Source: Candidatus Burkholderia humilis (lineage in GTDB: Bacteria; Pseudomonadota; Gammaproteobacteria; Burkholderiales; Burkholderiaceae). From it: 64,000 nucleotides of DNA. Of the stretch, positions 1-11,986 are shown piece by piece. Position 1 is the stretch's first letter. Each line of letters begins with the position of its first letter. Both the position numbers and the translations under genes were made by a program. The stretch is taken from contig LFMX01000006.1 in assembly GCA_001184405.1 (NCBI GenBank), forward strand, positions 1 through 64,000, written 5' to 3'. Under the pieces are notes generated by a model. The model worked only from the letters and a program-made list of their open reading frames with translations, made no database searches and was not told the DNA's origin.

Positions 1-135
1 GTCGAAAAGTTCAGGACGAACCTGGCGCGCCGTTTCCCGCAGAAGCAACAACAGGCGATCCTCGCAGTATCGCTCGATCAGGCAAGGCTCGAAGCCATGC
101 CGGTCAATGAATACGTCGACTTGTACGTTATCTAG
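1..135 (+). CDS. C-terminal end of an upstream gene, possibly MmgE/PrpD family
   Basis: An open frame enters from the window edge and ends with TAG at 133-135, leaving 44 residues. The segment ends in [14 protein letters not shown]. In Burkholderia genomes the gene upstream of acnA is often a 2-methylcitrate/aconitate-type dehydratase (MmgE/PrpD), and the tail seems compatible with that family, but this rests on gene order and general resemblance. It runs in the same direction as acnA with a 37-base gap, so the two are probably cotranscribed in a citrate or methylcitrate operon. The frame shows no lesion. Confidence 0.4.
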   Translation, partial: VEKFRTNLARRFPQKQQQAILAVSLDQARLEAMPVNEYVDLYVI

Positions 136-172
136 GCAAGCAGTTTCCTCGTTTAGCCCAAGGAAAATAACC

Positions 173-2890
<2,718 letters not shown>

Positions 2891-2939
2891 GCTGTAGTTT
2901 TGCAGGTGACCGCGCTCGAAAGAGCGCGGGAACATTGAG

Positions 2940-2963
2940 CCCCGCGCATGCCGGGGTTTTTTT
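2940..2963 (+). terminator. rho-independent terminator of acnA
   Basis: A CCCCG/CGGGG stem with a 7-base loop (2940-2956) is followed by seven T residues. It lies 50 bases after the acnA stop and between convergent genes, so it probably also limits the DUF2917 transcript. Confidence 0.85.
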
Positions 2964-2968
2964 CGCCC

Positions 2969-3286
2969 TTACGCTTCGCGCGTGGCGATGGTCGTAGGCT
3001 GCGCGCGCCGCGCGAACCACGCCCGCGCGATTTCCGCGAGCGAGTAGCCGCGCGTCGAATCCGATGCGAGCGAAAACCAGCTTGCGTCCGCTGTGCCGCT
3101 CACCCAGATCATCGTGTAAGGCTTCAGTTCGACGGCCGCACCCGCGTCCAGCCAAAAATCGTCCGCTTCGCCTTCGATGGTCAGCCAGATTTGTCCGCGC
3201 GTGACGCGCAGCGTTTGAGGCCGATCGATCACCCAGCGCGTCGGCGCATCGCGCCGGTCGAGTTCGAATGTCCGGATTTCACGCAT
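2969..3286 (-). CDS. DUF2917 family protein
   Basis: The 105-residue product begins MREIRTFELDRRDAPTRW. It resembles the small cupin-like DUF2917 proteins of beta-proteobacteria, with a central segment (VTRGQIWLTIEGEADDFWLDAG) of the kind that forms a short beta-barrel. The start at 3286 is preferred over longer in-frame starts because AAAGGAGCAG lies directly upstream on the minus strand. The function of the family is unknown. It is divergent from the MocR-type regulator gene, and their shared intergenic region carries repeated TGAACAG motifs, so the regulator may control this gene. The frame is intact. Confidence 0.75.
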   Translation of the reverse strand: MREIRTFELDRRDAPTRWVIDRPQTLRVTRGQIWLTIEGEADDFWLDAGAAVELKPYTMIWVSGTADASWFSLASDSTRGYSLAEIARAWFARRAQPTTIATREA

Positions 3287-3372
3287 GATGCTGCTCCTTT
3301 TGATCGCTTGAGTCGGAGGCTGCATCGGGAAAAACGGGAAGCAGCCGTTGATCTCATTATTCGACCAATCGC

Positions 3373-3563
3373 GAACAGCTTGAATGAACACTTGTGAACA
3401 GTTAAGGTGGATTGGGTGAACAGTTTGGCGGCATCTGACACTCAAAATGCAGTGTCGTTAGCCGTTTGGCCAATCTTGACGGGGGTTTTCGGATGCGTTT
3501 GAATGGCGAAACGACACGGGCGAACAGCAATTTCCAACTGTTCACCAGAAACCACTGAACAGT
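3373..3563. promoter_or_regulatory. cluster of TGAACAGTT repeats, putative MocR operator
   Basis: TGAACAGTT occurs at 3395-3403, 3417-3425 and 3555-3563, its inverse AACTGTTCA at 3536-3544, and shorter CGAACAG copies at 3373 and 3521. All fall between the divergent DUF2917 and MocR/GntR genes. MocR regulators typically bind direct and inverted repeats in the divergent region next to their own gene. That these are operators is inferred. Confidence 0.55.
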
Positions 3564-3573
3564 TTCAGACACG

Positions 3574-4995
3574 ATGAATGCACTTCCACTTCAAATCGAT
3601 GGCAACACCGGCGTGCCGCTGACCGAGCAAATCGTCAGCCAGATCGAAACGATGATCCGCTCGCGCCGCATGCTGGCGGGCGCAAAACTGCCGTCGATCC
3701 GCCAACTCGCAAGCGAGCAGCGCATATCAGCCGATTTCCGGTGATCGAGGCGTACGACCGGCTAGCGTCGCGCGGACTGATTCAGCCAAAACACGGCTCG
3801 GGCTTTTACGTCGCGATTCACATCAATGAGCGCGACGATAAATCCGGCAACTGCAATCCGCGTCTCGCGGAAGAGGAATCGAATCAGATTCTTCAGCAGT
3901 TCAATTACCCCGGCGAGACGCTCAAGCTGTCGAGCGGCTTCATTCCCGAAGCCTGGCGCGATGTCGATGGTCTCGCGCAAGCGATTCGCCACGCGTCGCG
4001 CGCGGATGTGTCGAGCGTGATCGACTACGCCATTCCGCAGGGCGACAGCACGCTGCGTCAGCAGATCATCATGAGCCTGAGCATGCTCGGCATCGGCACG
4101 GATCTGCCGAACGTGATGATCACCCACGGCGCGAGTCAGGCGCTCGATCTCGTCGTGCGCACCATCATACTCAAGCCCGGCGATACGGTGTTCGTCAAGA
4201 TCCCGGTTACTACACCTGTTCGGCTTGCTGAAGCTGCAAGGCGTGCGGCTGATCGGCGTGCCGCGCCTCGCGAACGGGCCGGACATCGACGTGGCCGAGG
4301 CGTTGCTCAAGCAGCATCAGCCGAAACTGTTCTTTGTGAACACCGTGTTCCAGAATCCGACCGCGACGAATATCGTGCCGCAAGTCGCGTTCAGGCTGCT
4401 GCAACTCGCGACGCAGCACGGCTTTTCCATCGTGGAAGACGATATTTATGCCGATTTCCAGTCCGTGCCGACGCAACGTCTCGCCACGCTCGATCAGCTC
4501 GACCGCGTGATCTACGTCGGCGGTTTGTCGAAGACGCTGTCGTCGTCGCTGCGCATCGGCTACCTCGCGGCCAATTCGGCGCTTGTCAAAAATCTCGTCG
4601 ATGTCAAAGTGCTCACGAGTCTCGGCGGCACGCGCTTTGCCGAAAGTGTCGCGGCGAGTCTGCTGGAGCGCAGCACGTATCGCAAATATCTGGAGCGGCT
4701 GAGGAAACGCGTGTGCGATTCGCTGTCGAACGCGGTGCAAACGCTCGAAGGCTACGGCTGGGACGTATTCGACGAGCCGAGCGGCGGCAACTTCGTGTGG
4801 GCGAAAGTGCCGGGCATCGACGATTCGAACGTGCTCGTTGATGAAGCCCTGAAGTTCGGCGTAACGCTCGCGCCGGGCAATTACTATCGGCCGAACGGTG
4901 AGACGAGCGCATACGTGCGCATCAATTCGGCTTATGCGGGCGATCGCCGCGCCGCGCGCTTTTTCGAGCATATGACGCAGAAGGCGGCGGCGTAG
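3574..4995 (+). pseudogene. MocR/PdxR-type GntR regulator with aminotransferase domain, frameshifted
   Basis: Three frame segments rebuild one MocR-subfamily regulator. A GntR winged-helix N-terminus starts at 3574 (MNALPLQIDGNTGVPLTEQI). The linker and first part of the fold-type I aminotransferase domain run to about 4210. The rest (SIVEDDIYADF, YVGGLSKTLSSSLRIGY with the PLP lysine in SKTLS) runs to 4995. The first frame break lies near 3722-3740. The second is close to 4215, where TACTACACCTG looks like TACTACAACCTG minus one A. Such regulators use PLP or an aminated ligand as effector. The gene is divergent from DUF2917 and is surely inactive as written. Confidence 0.88.
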
Positions 4996-4998
4996 CGA

Positions 4999-5865
4999 TC
5001 ACTTCGATGGATCGAAGAAGCGTTCGTGCGCGCCGGTCGCGTCCTTGTCTTTCGCGAGCCGCGCATAGAGATCCGCCGCGCCTTCGTAGATGCGATGCTC
5101 CGCGAAATCGTCGCCGATAAAGGCCGCGATTTCCTCCATTTCCGCGACCCATCGATACGCCTTCGGCGGCATGCGCGGCACATTGTTCGCCAGCCACTGC
5201 GCAAGCGCGGGCTGGCTCTCCGCGAGTTCGCTCATGAGCGCGTCGGGGGCGCCGTTGCGCATCGCGGCGAACGACATCGCCGAGCCGAGCGCGGTCAGTC
5301 CCTTCGTGATGCCCGCGTACGACATCTTCAGCGCCGATGCCGCGCCGAGCAGTCCGTCGAGCACACGCACGTTTAGCCCTTGATCGTTCAGCACGCCGGC
5401 GCGCGCGGCGTGCTGAACGGATAGGTAAACCTTCGGGTCCGTCGGTGCGCCGATGATCGCGCCATCGACGAACGGCGCGCCGGTCGGTTCGAGCACGCGG
5501 GTAATCGTGTTCACTGTGTCCGGGTTGATCGCGTTGCAATCGATATAGACGGGTTTTTGCGCGGCTTGCGTCAGCACCGATGTCATGCGCTGCGCCGTTT
5601 CGACTGCCACGCCCGGCGGCACGATCGACAGGATGAAATCGCACGATGCAAGCGCTTCGATGCTCGCGTCCTCCATGTCCGCTTCGCGTGCGCGCGTCGT
5701 GCTCGCCTCGCTGCGGCCTTCGAGCGGCGTCAGCACGCGCGCGCCGGCATCGCTCAAGGCACGGCCGATCGCCGATCCCATAGCGCCCGCGCCCAGCACT
5801 GCGATAGTCAGTTGAGTCGGTTGAGTCAATTGCGGCTCCGTGGTGTGAAACAGATGATCAAGCAT
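4999..5865 (-). CDS. NAD(P)-dependent oxidoreductase, 3-hydroxyisobutyrate-dehydrogenase-like
   Basis: The 288-residue product starts MLDHLFHTTEPQ and has the Rossmann dinucleotide motif VLGAGAMGSAIGRAL near residue 20. An NAD-binding domain and a C-terminal helical domain (ALKMSYAGITKGLTALGSAM, with the lysine at the position used for catalysis) follow. This is the 6-phosphogluconate/3-hydroxyisobutyrate dehydrogenase fold, and the C-terminal part looks like the DUF1932 group. The ATG at 5865 overlaps the end of the upstream FAD monooxygenase gene, so the two are translationally coupled. The frame is intact although its operon partner is broken. The substrate is unknown; a small 2- or 3-hydroxyacid or a ring-cleavage product is plausible. 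Confidence 0.8.
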   Translation of the reverse strand: MLDHLFHTTEPQLTQPTQLTIAVLGAGAMGSAIGRALSDAGARVLTPLEGRSEASTTRAREADMEDASIEALASCDFILSIVPPGVAVETAQRMTSVLTQAAQKPVYIDCNAINPDTVNTITRVLEPTGAPFVDGAIIGAPTDPKVYLSVQHAARAGVLNDQGLNVRVLDGLLGAASALKMSYAGITKGLTALGSAMSFAAMRNGAPDALMSELAESQPALAQWLANNVPRMPPKAYRWVAEMEEIAAFIGDDFAEHRIYEGAADLYARLAKDKDATGAHERFFDPSK

Positions 5866-7396
5866 TCGCGTTCGGCACAATGACCATCGCGAGATAGCGT
5901 TCCAAGGCGGACAGATTCGCGTCATCGCCGCGCAACGCGATGACCTGATCGGACCGGATCAGCACCCAGCCGTCGTCATCGAAACCGTAGCGGCGACGCG
6001 CGGCACGATCCGGATTGAGCGATGCCTCCAGCGTCACGGTCGCGACGGCGTCCTCGTAAGGCGCGACGCTTTCGGCCGCGCGCGACGCCACGCCGCCAAA
6101 CACGAGCAGCGTGTGCCGCTCGCTCAACAGCGGCCACAGCGTATGCGCTTCGCCGGAGCGATCCGTCCAGCCGATATCGAGCGCACGCGTGCCAGTATGA
6201 CCGCGCGTCGGATGACGCGTCGATTCGCCGAGCGCAACGAGCGGACCATCGTGATACGTCACCTCGGTCTCCGACATCTCCGTGCGCAGACGCGCCTGCC
6301 ACGCGGGCACATGATCGAGCACGCGCACCGCGGCATCGTGAGCGAGACTCGCGACCCGATGCGGCGCCATGCCGACGTGCAACATGCGCGCGGCATTATC
6401 GATGACACCGCGCGCAACCGGCCGCCGCGCCGCCTCGTAACTGTCGAGCAAGGTCGCCGGATGACCGCGCCCTTACAGCACGTAGGCGAGCTTCCAGCCG
6501 AGATTGGCGGCGTCTTGAATGCCGGTGTTCATGCCCTGCCCGCCCGCCGGACTGTGGATATGCGCGGCATCGCCCGAAAGGAACACGCGCGCCGCCAGCC
6601 GTTCGTTGATGCGAAACGCCGGGTCCGACAAGCGCGTGCCATGCGGTCCATGCTGCGTCATTTTTTCCTGAAGCTCCGCGAGCGTCGGCGTATCGTCGCT
6701 CGCGTTGCCATGACGGCGCGCGATCACGCGGCCAGATGCCCTGCGCGAACGGAAACAGCGCGACCGTGCCGCCGTCGTGCCACCAGATATGAATGCTGTG
6801 CTGATCGAGCGCCGCGCCGTCGATGCGCACATCGCCGAGCAAATAGCTGTCCGGCTCGGTATCGCCTTCAAAGGGAATCGCGAGCGCATGCCGCACCGCA
6901 CTTTTCGCGCCGTCGCGCCAATCACCCACTCCGCTCGCGTGTGTTCCGTCTGGCCGTCCGCATGACGCAAGGTGACGGCGACGCCATCGCTTTCTTCGGC
7001 GTGCGCGATCAATTCGACGCCGCGTTTCACGACGCCGCCCATCTGCGTGAAACGTTCGGCGAGAATGGCTTCGGTTTGCGATTGCGGCAACAGCACCGGC
7101 TGCGGATACGCACTGTCGATGCCGTGCTCCATCGAAATGCGCGCGAGCCGCTCGCCGCCGTCGCCGAACACGACGGCCTGCATCGGCACACTCGCCTGCG
7201 TGAACATCGCGCCGACGCCGAGTCCTGCGAGCACTTCGAGGCTCGCGGGCCACACGGCGAGCGCTTTGGATAAATCCGCCGGCTTGTCGAGCTTGTCGAT
7301 CACGCGCGCTGCGATGCCGTAACGCCTCAGCGTCAACGCGAGCGTAAGACCGGTCGGCCCCGCGCCGGCGATCAAAACCGCAGTCCGGTGATCCAT
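5858..7396 (-). pseudogene. FAD-dependent aromatic monooxygenase (PHBH/MhpA type), broken
   Basis: The reading starts at 7396 with MDHRTAVLIAGAGPTGLTLA, the GxGxxG FAD motif. It continues to a second FAD motif, VFLSGDAAHIHSPAGGQGMN, and a C-terminal thioredoxin-like tail ending at 5858. Two compensating frameshifts bracket the middle part (about 6740-6930, read in another frame as RHALAIPFEGDTEPDSYLL). An in-frame TAA at 6473-6475 interrupts the sequence after LGWKLAYVL. These class A flavoprotein hydroxylases add oxygen to phenolic rings. Several independent lesions mean the gene is no longer functional. Confidence 0.88.
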
Positions 7397-7654
7397 GACG
7401 GTGTCCCTGATCGATGACGATTCCGGCGCACACAACGCCGCGCCGATTCGATAAGTCTCGTTCGTGCGCGCCGCGTCCGCAAGCAAATTTTCAATGATCC
7501 GCACCGTTGTTCCAATTCACCTGAACAAAAGCTTCACGCACATTTCACATTTAGACATCCTCTTTAGTGGTAGTGCAACGATGCGAGGGAACGCGTCTTG
7601 CTCTCACGAATCCCTTTAGTTGCAGCACAAATTACACAAGGACCGAGGAGCGGA

Positions 7655-8071
7655 ATGTTCGACCAATGTCTTTACTTCAACACGACCGCGCTCGCGCGCA
7701 CGCTCGAACGCGAATGGAGCAAGGCGTTCAAGCCTTTCGGACTCACGCCGTCGCAGGCATTCATGCTGCGCGTCATCGTGGAACGTCCGGGCCTGTTGCA
7801 AAGCGCGCTCGCCAATGCCCTCGCCATCTCACGTCCCACGGCTACGCGCACGCTCGACGGTTTACAAAAACTCGGGCTCGTCGAACGCTGATCCACTGAA
7901 CGCGATGGCCGCGAACCCGCGATTCATCCGACCGGCGCCGCGCATGCGCTGATGAAACGCATCGGCGCGGCGAGCAGCGACATCACGCGAAAAATGAAAC
8001 GCAAGCTCGGATCGGCGCATTTCGACGAAGCCGTGTCGAAGGTCAAACGCGTGCGCATACAGCTCGATTGA
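7655..8071 (+). pseudogene. MarR family regulator with an in-frame TGA
   Basis: The reading frame begins at MFDQCLYFNTTALARTLERE after GAGGAGCGGA. It shows the MarR winged helix, with recognition helix region LANALAISRPTATRTLDGLQ and the wing KLGLVER-STERDGRE. A TGA at 7889-7891 sits in the wing where the family has a basic residue; CGA to TGA would explain it. The frame then continues correctly to a stop at 8071. It is divergent from the FAD monooxygenase/oxidoreductase pair and probably regulated them. Confidence 0.85.
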
Positions 8072-8129
8072 AAAAAACGCCCGCGGCTTGTACAAGCGAC
8101 GAGCGTTCGATGCTTTTGTGAAAAGCACA

Positions 8130-8755
8130 TTACATCGGCGGTTTGACACCATCCTTTTCCACGACGATGCGCTGCGCCGCATAATCCGACCCGGCCGGAC
8201 TCGCGACGACGAACACTTGCTTGCCCGGCTTCAGATCGTCATGCGTGGCGGGCGCGAAGGTCACGACGGGCACGTTCTCCGGCACCGTCACCGAGTTCGA
8301 ACCGCCCTTGTACGACAGCTCCAGATCGCGGCCGCTCGTGCCTTGTACGACCTGATCGACGTTGGCGTTGGTCATCGAACTCTTCGGGCCCATGTCCCAG
8401 TCGTAATGACCTTCGTCGGTGCCGCGCGCCGCTTCCGGGAACACGAGCACTTCGGTCGCGGTGAGCTTGCCGTCGGTGCCGGTCATCGCAGCCGTGCCGA
8501 CGAACGAGCCTGGCTTGTGATGTCCTGCAGCTTGATGTTCTTGAGCGCGGTGACGGGCGTATCGGCCTTCACAGCGATCTTCACCGTATCGCCGCTCTTG
8601 CGATGCACGGTGAGCGTATCGCCGAAAAGCGCAACGATATCGCCGCGAATGCGCGTGGGCTTCGCTGCGTCCGCGGCAAACGCGGCGGTGGTGACGCTCG
8701 CCAGCGCGAGTGCGGCGATGCTGAGCTTCATGCTGAGTTTTGTGCGAATGGACAT
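8130..8755 (-). pseudogene. exported DUF5666-like protein, frameshifted
   Basis: Two overlapping frames (8755 to about 8500, then 8486 to 8130) make one protein with a cleavable signal peptide (MSIRTKLSMKLSIAALALAS...AFAA). Repeated beta-strand OB-like segments follow (RIRGDIVALFGDTLTVHRK), resembling DUF5666. The frameshift lies near 8500-8520, where KLQDIT is followed by an out-of-frame tail. The gene is downstream of the periplasmic molybdenum oxidoreductase in the same direction, as often seen in Burkholderia. Its biochemical role is unknown. Confidence 0.75.
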
Positions 8756-8788
8756 TTCTTCTCCTTGGAGTGGTGAAGCGAGAAAGGC

Positions 8789-9562
8789 TTAGGAATCGCC
8801 GAACCAGTTATAGCCCTGGTTCTCCCAATAACCGCCGGGGTATTCGTTCGTCACGGTAATCGCGACGATGTGCTTCGGGTTCTTGTAGCCGAGCTTGGTC
8901 GACATGCGCAGCTTCATCGGAAAGCCGTATTTCGGCGGCAAAATCTGGCCGTCGTACGTCAGCGTGAGCAGCGTCTGCGCGTGCAATGCCGTAGGCATGT
9001 CGATGCTCGTCGTGTAGTTATCGGCACAATGAAACGCCACGTATTTCGCGCTCGTATCCGCGCCCGCGCGTGCCAGGAAATTCGCGAAACGCACGCCGCC
9101 CCACTTACCAATCGCGCTCCATCCTTCGATGCAGATATGCAGCGTGATCTGATCTTCTTGCGGCATGGCATGCAGCTCGTCGAGCGTCCACACGCGCTTG
9201 TCTTTCACAAGACCGCCGACTTCGAGCTTGTACGCGGCGGCATCGACTTCAGGCACTTCGTCGATGTCATAGAACGCGTTGAACGGAAACGACCGCGTGA
9301 TCATCGACTCGGAATAAGTGGGCACGAGCTTGTTCGGATCGAACAGCAAGGCTTGCACGTCGTCGTTGAAGAAGGAGATGCGACGTAGTATTGCGTTGAC
9401 CGATTTGTCGTCGGTGATATTGCAGCCGGACAGCATCGCCAAGCCGCCGAGCGAGAGAATGCGCTTGCCGAATAAACGGCGCACCGGCGCTTTTAATTCC
9501 TTGGCGGCATCCTTGATGATGAGTTCGGCATCGGGCCGGGCTTTGAAGAGCTTGAGCGACAT
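8789..9562 (-). CDS. periplasmic molybdopterin-dependent oxidoreductase (sulfite oxidase/MsrP fold)
   Basis: The 257-residue product carries an N-terminal twin-arginine-like stretch (RRLFGKRILSLGG) followed by a lipobox-like LSGC at residue 47. It is probably Tat-exported, perhaps as a lipoprotein. The molybdenum ligand is Cys144 in LHICIEGWSAIGKWGG, the conserved centre of the sulfite-oxidase/YedY fold, and the C-terminal KYGFPMKLRMSTKLGYKNPK is also typical. It lies 3 bases after the cytochrome b gene, which should supply electrons. MsrP repairs oxidised methionines; whether this member does so or reduces another substrate cannot be read from the sequence. The frame is intact, but its partners on both sides are broken. 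Confidence 0.85.
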   Translation of the reverse strand: MSLKLFKARPDAELIIKDAAKELKAPVRRLFGKRILSLGGLAMLSGCNITDDKSVNAILRRISFFNDDVQALLFDPNKLVPTYSESMITRSFPFNAFYDIDEVPEVDAAAYKLEVGGLVKDKRVWTLDELHAMPQEDQITLHICIEGWSAIGKWGGVRFANFLARAGADTSAKYVAFHCADNYTTSIDMPTALHAQTLLTLTYDGQILPPKYGFPMKLRMSTKLGYKNPKHIVAITVTNEYPGGYWENQGYNWFGDS

Positions 9563-9565
9563 GAC

Positions 9566-10190
9566 TTAGCAACCTCGAATCATCAACATGAGCGAGCGCG
9601 GCACGAGCGCGACCATCGCGATATGCACGACAAAAAACGCGACTAGAAAACTCATGCCGAAGAAATGCACGACGCGCGCGTTGTCGTAACCGCCCATCAG
9701 CGTGCGCAAGAAAGGAAATTGCACGGACTTCCACACCGCAAGCCCCGACACAATGACGATCACGATGTCCACGATCACCACGAGATACGCGAACTTCTGG
9801 ACGGCGTTGTAATGCGTGAGATCGTCGTGACCAAATTTGCCGCGCAAGGCGTTGAACGCATCGCTAAAGATGCTTTTGATGCTAAGCGGAAACATGCGGC
9901 GCCTGAAGCGTCCCGTTGCAAGATTCATCGCGACATAGACGATGAAGTTCGCGACCAGCAGCCACATCGCCGCAAAGTGCCATTGCAGCGCGCCGCCTAA
10001 CCAGCCGCCGAGCGTGATCGACGATGGAAACGTGAGCGACTTGAAAATCGGCGATGCGTTATAGATCTGCCAGCCGCTCGTCACCATGATGAGAATGGCG
10101 AATGCATTGAGCCAGTGCGTAGCGTAACCAAAGCGGTTGTACCTGCACGTTGTGCCTCTCGGATGGAAGACCATTTGCAGGGCATGGCAT
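9566..10190 (-). pseudogene. cytochrome b561-type membrane subunit, N-terminal frameshift
   Basis: Four hydrophobic helices with haem-ligand histidines (THWLNAFAILIMVTSGWQIY, LQWHFAAMWLLVANFIVYV, VVHFFGMSFLVAFFVVHIAM) mark a diheme cytochrome b of the cytochrome b561/Ni-hydrogenase group. It would pass quinol electrons to the adjacent molybdoenzyme. The first 20 or so residues (NVQVQPLWLR, expected just before THWLNA) are in a different frame. This places a frameshift near 10125-10135, between PLWLRYA and ATHWLNA. Start at 10190 is the best guess. Confidence 0.75.
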
Positions 10191-10300
10191 CGACGAGGCG
10201 CTGATCGATCGATAACCTCTCCATGACTTTTTGTCATTTTCGCGGAACATGTATGCGCTCTCGCTAGAATGTGGGCAATGCATTTAACGCAGTGTCAAGC

Positions 10301-10972
10301 ATGACCATTCTCGTTATCGAAGACGACCGCAAGATCGGCGACTATCTGAAAAAAGGGCTGACGGAGTCCGGCTATCAGGTCGAGCTCGTGCGCAATGGCA
10401 CGGACGGTTTGCACCAGGCTTTAGCGAATCAATATGAATTGATCGTGCTCGATGTCATGCTGCCCGGCATCGACAGATGGCAAGTCATGGCGGCATTGCG
10501 CGCGAAACGTGACTTGTCTGTCATTTTTCTCACGGCGCGCGATCACGTGACAGACCGCATTCATGGTCTAGAACTTGGCGCGGACGACTATCTCGTCAAG
10601 CCTTTTTCCTTTACCGAACTTGTCTTGCGCATTCACACGCTGCTAAGACGCGGCGTGATGCGCGAATCCGATACGTTTCAAATTGCCGATCTTCATGTCG
10701 ATGTCCTGCGACGCAAGGTGACGCGTCAAGGCATCGACATCGTGCTGACGAACAAGGAGTTCGCGCTGCTACATCTCTTTTGCAAGCGACAAGGCGAAGC
10801 GCTTTCACGCACGCTGATTGCATCCGAAGTGTGGGACATGAATTTCGATAGCGATACCAATGTCGTCGATGTCGCCGTCAAACGCCTACGCGCCAAGATC
10901 GACAACCCGTTCGACCTCAAGCTGATTAACACGGTGCGCAGCATCGGCTATTCGTTTGGGGAAAATCCTTGA
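10301..10972 (+). CDS. OmpR/PhoB-family response regulator, HprR/CopR-like
   Basis: The 223-residue protein has a receiver domain with acidic pair D8/D9, phosphoacceptor D51 (LIVLDVMLPG) and K100 (ADDYLVKPFS). An OmpR-type winged helix ends RSIGYSFGENP. It belongs to the heavy-metal/peroxide subgroup (IrlR, CopR, HprR). In Escherichia coli HprRS lies beside and controls msrPQ, and here the regulator is divergent from a similar molybdoenzyme/cytochrome b operon, so a role in periplasmic oxidative or chlorine stress is likely. One oddity is GIDRW where the family has GMDGW. The start at 10301 gives the family N-terminus MTILVIEDD. The next gene, the kinase, is truncated, so the regulator may be an orphan. 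Confidence 0.85.
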   Translation: MTILVIEDDRKIGDYLKKGLTESGYQVELVRNGTDGLHQALANQYELIVLDVMLPGIDRWQVMAALRAKRDLSVIFLTARDHVTDRIHGLELGADDYLVKPFSFTELVLRIHTLLRRGVMRESDTFQIADLHVDVLRRKVTRQGIDIVLTNKEFALLHLFCKRQGEALSRTLIASEVWDMNFDSDTNVVDVAVKRLRAKIDNPFDLKLINTVRSIGYSFGENP

Positions 10973-11340
10973 GGCGGCATTCGCGTTCGCTTGCGGTACG
11001 CATCGCGATTTCGTTTGCAGTGGTCGTCAGCGTGGTGGTCGGTATGGTCGGCATGTCGCTTTATCAGGCGAGGAATTCCGCCTTGGCGACGCGCGCGGAT
11101 TATCAGTTGATCGGACGCGTCGAGCATTTTCGTTCGCTGTTGCGCGATCTTTATACGATCAACGAACTCGAAGCGCGCCCCAAACTCTTCGAAACCATGC
11201 TCGGCGATAGCCAGGACGTCATCATGTTTCGGCGTGCGGGCGTTGCGCCGTTCATCGATGTGAATCCGGAGAAGATGGTTTCTGTCTGCTTGCCGTTTAG
11301 TCAGTACCCGCCTGGCCGGTGGGGGAGCAGCTTTTTCTAA
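10969..11340 (+). pseudogene. sensor histidine kinase, N-terminal fragment
   Basis: A TTG start overlaps the regulator stop codon, as is normal for this two-component pair. The fragment has one transmembrane helix (LAVRIAISFAVVVSVVVGMVGM) and the start of a periplasmic sensor domain. Family-like sequence stops near 11270 (DVNPEKM), then an unrelated tail runs to the stop at 11340. HAMP, dimerisation and ATPase domains are missing. The downstream sequence is the tail of the kdp operon on the other strand, so a deletion removed the kinase together with any kdpDE. Confidence 0.85.
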
Positions 11341-11425
11341 GTTAGCACTGGATGATGCTCCTTTGCACGAAGAAGAAGAGACAGAGGAAGAACCCAAAGC
11401 CCAAGCGCAGCTTGAGAAACAGCCC

Positions 11426-11984
11426 TCACCCCTTCCCATCAAGCAACAAATTCAGCTTAAGCACATTAACAGCAGGCTCCCCGAGCAATCCAAACTGCCG
11501 CCCAGAAGTAGCCTGTTGAACAAGTGCCTCGACCTGCGCAACAGGCAAACCCCTAACCCGCGCCACACGCTGAACCTGAAAAGCCGCCGCAGCAGGCGAA
11601 ATCTCCGGATCGAGCCCACTAGCAGAAGAAGTCACAAGATCAACCGGCACAGGCAAAGCATTGTCAGGATCAGCTTCGTGCAACGCAGCCAAACGCCCTT
11701 TCCGGATTGGTAGGCCCAAGATTCGACCCTCCCGAACTCCTCGCGTTATAAGCAAACGGCGTAGTCGCCGACAAGCGCCTCCAGAAATAGCGCGGCGCAT
11801 CGAACTGTTGTCCAATGAGCGACGAACCCACCACACGTCCATCGCGCGAGAAAAGGCTGCCATTGGCCTGATAAGAAAACACCGCCTGCGCAATGCCCGT
11901 AACAACCGCCGGATAAACCAGCCCAGTCACGACAGTCAGAGCAAGAAACAGCACAAAAACCGGACGCAAAATAGTTTTCATCAT
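11426..11984 (-). pseudogene. kdpC: potassium-transporting ATPase subunit C, frameshifted
   Basis: The N-terminal part begins [19 protein letters not shown] (membrane anchor) at 11984 and contains [16 protein letters not shown]. The C-terminal part, in another frame, contains [19 protein letters not shown] and [16 protein letters not shown], both typical of KdpC. The frame break lies between about 11700 and 11730. KdpC stabilises the KdpFABC pump. It starts 2 bases after the kdpB stop. Confidence 0.92.
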
Positions 11985-11986
11985 GT

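Noticed and set aside
6113-7273. 386-codon open frame on the plus strand opposite the FAD monooxygenase
   Set aside because: The minus strand clearly encodes the monooxygenase. The plus frame is Arg/His-rich with no recognisable domain.
11363-11713. 116-codon plus-strand frame beside kdpC
   Set aside because: It is antisense to the C-terminal part of kdpC and its composition (Arg, Ser, Pro, Gln) is not protein-like.
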